NCBI GenBank assembly: GCA_037127315.1
Contig: JBBBDQ010000332.1
Span: 1,384,501-1,448,500, forward strand
Reading direction: 5' to 3'
DNA: 64,000 nt
Source of the DNA: Ascarosepion bandense
Taxonomy: Eukaryota > Mollusca > Cephalopoda > Sepiida > Sepiidae
Shown here: positions 61,211 through 64,000 of the stretch, one piece after another
How positions within the stretch are numbered: the stretch's first letter is position 1
How the letters are laid out: every line of letters begins with the position of its first letter
Notes under the pieces: generated by a model
What the model was told of the DNA's origin: nothing
Database searches by the model: none
What the model saw: only the letters and a program-made list of their open reading frames with translations
Program-made: the position numbers and the translations under genes

Positions 61211-61635
61211 AAAACCACTTCGTTTAAAGTTGTTCCCCACGCACAACTCAACTCACAAATCATTTCCCACCCAACATCTAAAGTAGTCCACACCGTCAAA
61301 TCTTCATAATGTAACCGACCCACCATTACCCCTATACCGAAACCATTTGGTTCGTTCGAGCCTTTAGGGAGGGCTCATGACAATGTCTTAAGGGTGTCGT
61401 AGAGAAATCCAATGAGAAATATTTAAAATAACTTGTTCTGTCCTACTATTTTTATTTGAGAATAATTCATATTTATCCGCATAAACGTTAGGTTATCTCA
61501 CAAGTCCTAAACAGTAGGTTTCGCTGGATCAAGTGTCAACAAGTATCCGTTAGTAATCTGCTGTTGACAAAATGGTTCCAGTAAAGAGAGAGTTTCAATG
61601 AAACTATTTTTTTCAAAAGGCTGTCATTTCACGTT
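61210..61635. other. Interval without recognised gene
   Basis: No coding domain, RNA or repeat recognised. Confidence 0.45.
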
Positions 61636-61639
61636 AAAA

Positions 61640-61805
61640 CTCTAGTTCTTGCCCGATCACCGAACTTAAGCAAAGATGGGCCTGGTCAGTAACTAGATAG
61701 GTGACCGCTCGTGGATACCAGGCGCTGTAAGTTTTATGTGCAGAGGGGGTGTCATGGATAACAGTTCGGAATGAGAATTCGAATTCCAAACAGGTTGATT
61801 ATATT
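61640..61805 (+). mobile_element. 5S-tRNA composite SINE
   Basis: 5S-like GCCCGATCACCGAACTTAAG, GGCCTGGTCAGTAACTAGAT, AGGTGACCGC and CCAGGCGCTGTAAG (61648-61733), followed by a shortened family A head: GGGGTGTCATGGATA and GAGAATTCGAATTCC. Confidence 0.78.
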
Positions 61806-61811
61806 CATTTT

Positions 61812-61960
61812 TTTTGTTATAATCGTATCGCCCCAAGCGAAGACACTGTTGTGCAGGAGGTTACATAGGAGGAAAGTTATGAGAAGGAGTGACAGAATAT
61901 AGGGGGTGTCAGGAAGCGGGTAGGAGAGCGACGAGAATATTGCAGAAATGAGATGAGAGC

Positions 61961-62005
<45 letters not shown>

Positions 62006-62440
62006 GATGCAAGTTAGTGAGATAGGATAAGACGACCTTACAGTTAAATTCTTGGAGATTGTAGCTGTCGGGGAAGCAAGTAAACGGAAGGGAATTCCAA
62101 AGGCGGGAAGTGCGAGAAAAGAAGCTGGTGGAGAAGAATTTGCGTTTACATCTTATTAGTTTCACAGCAAAAGAGCAGGACCTAGTTGCTAATCTTGTGG
62201 CTCGAGTAAATTCGTATATAGGGGGCACCATTGAGCTAAGTTCGTCAGAGCAGTAACTGTGAAAGTACTTGTAGAAGAGACACAAAGCCACAGTGCGCCG
62301 GTGAGAAAGTGACAGTATTCGAGCTGCCAAGTCGGGATCGATCACATTACAGATTCTCCGTTGAATTTTGTCAAGGATTCCTAGGTGGATAGCAGGAGCA
62401 CCCGACCAGATATTGCAGAACTATTCAATGCACGGATGGA
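61812..62440 (-). pseudogene. CR1/L2-like LINE 3' end
   Basis: A minus-strand frame (61752-62345) encodes IDPDLAARILSLSHRRTVAL, CLFYKYFHSYCSDELSSMVP, LATRSCSFAVKLIRCKRKFF, STSFFSRTSRLWNSLPFTCF and SYNLQEFNCKV, then passes through (GA)n-derived Leu-Ser repeats into the 3' untranslated region. Upstream of 62345 the GAPAIHLGILDKIQRRICNV block continues to about 62430. The 3' end has GTTACATAGGAGG... and CGCCCCAAGCG, with the tail hairpin largely deleted. Same family as 44608 and 51588. Confidence 0.85.
61965..62003. repeat. (GA)n microsatellite inside the LINE 3' region
   Basis: About nineteen GA units. Confidence 0.95.
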
Positions 62441-62793
62441 TGGTAGATTTATATATGTGCAAAATTGTATCAGCCAAGAAAAACTTCCTGGCCTTGCACA
62501 GAGAACCGACATTCTTAGCTATGGATTCTATGTAGACAAATGTAAAATACCCTCTTCTCCCCATAGATAGGGGTAAATTAATAAGACTCAATCATTATTA
62601 GGTGTTTTTGGCTTGTTATGTATAAGGAAAAATATCTTGTATGGGATGAATTTGATTAAAAAAAATAATCCGAAATGGTATTTAAAAAAAATATTAGGAA
62701 CATCGAAAAAAATATATATAATCAGCAGGGAAATTTTGTTATATTCCTCTCAAATGTGCTTAAACTAAAGATTAAAACCTCTACACAAATATC

Positions 62794-62795
<2 letters not shown>
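62440..62795. other. AT-rich interval, no feature recognised
   Basis: No gene or repeat family recognised. Confidence 0.5.

Positions 62796-62796
<1 letters not shown>

Positions 62797-62831
<35 letters not shown>
62797..62831. repeat. (TA)n microsatellite
   Basis: Pure TA array. Confidence 0.95.
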
Positions 62832-62835
<4 letters not shown>

Positions 62836-62879
62836 AGATTAAATAAATTGAAAACATTGTATCTGCTTATTTTTAATAA

Positions 62880-63110
62880 AATCCATTCTTAATCACGGAT
62901 AATCTTTCGCGAATTATAATTGAAAGATGTAAGAAGTGAGCTGTAACTTTGACAGTTGATTTTATTATTCATTTCTCGATGTTTCTAAGTACTTTCAATC
63001 TCCTTCCGAGATAAACATCTGGGTTGCTATCTGCGGTAACACAAAAATAACCGCAAAAAAAGTGTTGCTAAATATTACTATAAAGTTACAGTAATTTTTA
63101 GCAACATAGT
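62880..63110 (-). mobile_element. Dispersed repeat G, inverted copy
   Basis: Reverse complement of 9490-9775: AATTATAATTGAAAGATGTA, CATTTCTCGATGTTTC, AAGTACTTTCAATCTCCTTC and TACAGTAATTTTTAGCAACA. Confidence 0.75.
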
Positions 63111-63112
63111 TT

Positions 63113-63390
63113 GGGAAAGGTATTAATCCGTCGTTTCCCTCCAGTTATGGGTTAAATAATAGGACAGATTAGGTTCTATAGCTTTGGCTGGCAACCGTAG
63201 AAAGTAATGGCAGTTTACCGTAGAAAGTAATGGCAACATACTTCGGGATAATCTTCTGCCCAGTCAAATTAATACTTTCGCAAGGGTATTTGTTCGTAAC
63301 TGAATGCAAGGAATTGAATTGGAATTCGAACTTGGCTCCTCGAGTTGTTGTTCTGAGCCGATATCCACTGCCCCACAACGCACATAATAA
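63113..63390. mobile_element. SINE family A, two halves joined in opposite orientation
   Basis: Bases 63113-63265 are a plus-strand centre (GGTATTAATCCGTCGTTTCC to ATCTTCTGCCCAGTC). From 63268, TTAATACTTTCGCAAGGGTA to CCACTGCCCCACAACGCAC is a minus-strand head. A 25-base segment (CGTAGAAAGTAATGGCA) is locally duplicated. Confidence 0.8.
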
Positions 63391-63474
63391 GGTAGTGTTC
63401 ATATAAAATACAAATATTATTGTAACTTAATTATGTACCATAATGGATTGCATACAATATATTCTTCTTTTAGG

Positions 63475-64000
63475 TGCGTTGTCCTTTCAGGACGTAGGCG
63501 ATCATGGCTTTCCACGTCTCCCTATCCCTGCTGGCTCTTAGCACGCTTTCTCCTGTTACACCACGTCAGCCCCGTTCGGTCATCCACCTGCTCAAGCCCT
63601 TCAAATATGTTATCCGCTGCTTTTTTCCTGTCTCTTTTTCTCTGTATCTAGCCTGTTAGTATCAGGTTCTCCAAGCCTTCCTTCCTCATTGCATGTCTCA
63701 GGAACTTTAGCTGTCTTTTGCTGAGGCTCAGTATTCCTTTCATTTTCATTTCCATCCTTTCCAGAACTTTCTCATTGCTCACATGCTCACTCCATCATAT
63801 CCCCATCATCCTTCTGTAGAAACACATTTCAGATGCTTCAGGTTTTTCCTTCATCTTTTATATTGTTCAGCATTCACTGGCATATTGAAGAACTGACAAC
63901 ACAGCAATCCAGTACTCTTTTCCTTATTTCCAGCGAATTTTTCCTGTCTCTTAATACTTTACTCGTCTTCTGGAACGAGTCCTTTGCCATGCAATTTCGT
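63475..64000 (-). pseudogene. RTE-like LINE, 3' part, running off the window
   Basis: Minus-strand sequence homologous to 57661-58456: the AGGACGTAGGCGATCATGGC 3' end, the GLENLILTG, RQLKLLRHAMRKE and FLQKDDGDM equivalents, then codons for the ISVLQYAS region, with the upstream part beyond 64000. It has multiple frameshifts (for example near 63640 and 63870). Tandem-style relatives lie at 18405 and 24590. Confidence 0.8.

Overview
This window looks like repeat-dense, AT-rich intergenic or deep-intronic DNA from a cephalopod mollusc, most likely an octopus. That call is an inference. It rests on tRNA-derived SINEs of cephalopod type repeated many times, RTE-like, CR1/L2-like and R2/R4-like LINE remains, about forty (TA)n arrays, and long purine minisatellites. 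I could support no host protein-coding gene, spliced exon or intact tRNA gene. Almost every open frame is either a LINE or transposase remnant or a microsatellite read as Phe/Ser/Leu/Lys/Ile-Tyr repeats.

Layout. 0-3 kb: a large inverted-repeat (foldback) element whose two arms each carry a hammerhead ribozyme motif, a TA-tailed SINE and a second, decayed foldback. 3-5 kb: an ordinary-composition block, a degenerate 120-bp purine minisatellite and a SINE. 5-10.5 kb: copies of 'repeat D', LINE scraps and foldback 3. 11-13.9 kb: a 2-kb GAAA-type minisatellite. 14.9-20.1 kb: RTE-like LINE pieces, a 5S-tRNA composite SINE, an open restriction-like endonuclease domain, a Tc1-like ruin carrying a piggyBac-type MITE, and a separate RT fragment. 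22-25.3 kb: a mariner-like transposon split by a SINE and by two back-to-back hAT-type elements. 26-31 kb: LINE and SINE pieces. 32.8-34.9 kb: compound minisatellites. 35-37.5 kb: foldback 2, a CR1-like tail and a Tc1-like MITE. 37.7-40.96 kb: a scrambled R2/R4-like LINE with a recognisable reverse transcriptase. 43.2-44.2 kb: three tandem 5S-like units running into a SINE. 44.6-52.4 kb: LINE tails, a second mariner-like copy, and foldback 4 with two further hammerheads. 53.5-64 kb: a three-unit copy of repeat D, more foldbacks, paired copies of repeats F and G, a 1-kb CTTT tract, and LINE 3' ends.

The strongest unusual signal is RNA, not protein. Positions 462-523 fold by eye into a complete type I hammerhead ribozyme: every catalytic base is present, all three stems pair, and the predicted cut falls between 517 and 518. 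A second family at 51149-51300 has the same design with a minimal stem II. Most of these motifs sit inside inverted-repeat elements, so each element can carry one ribozyme per strand. Other good signals are a chimeric 5S rRNA-tRNA SINE; a LINE and a SINE-like repeat sharing a 3' tail with a covarying hairpin; and a stacked transposon whose two hAT insertions preserve successive 8-bp target duplications.

All alignments and folds were done by eye. Coordinates of old repeats are good to roughly 5-30 bases, and clade names for LINE fragments are provisional.
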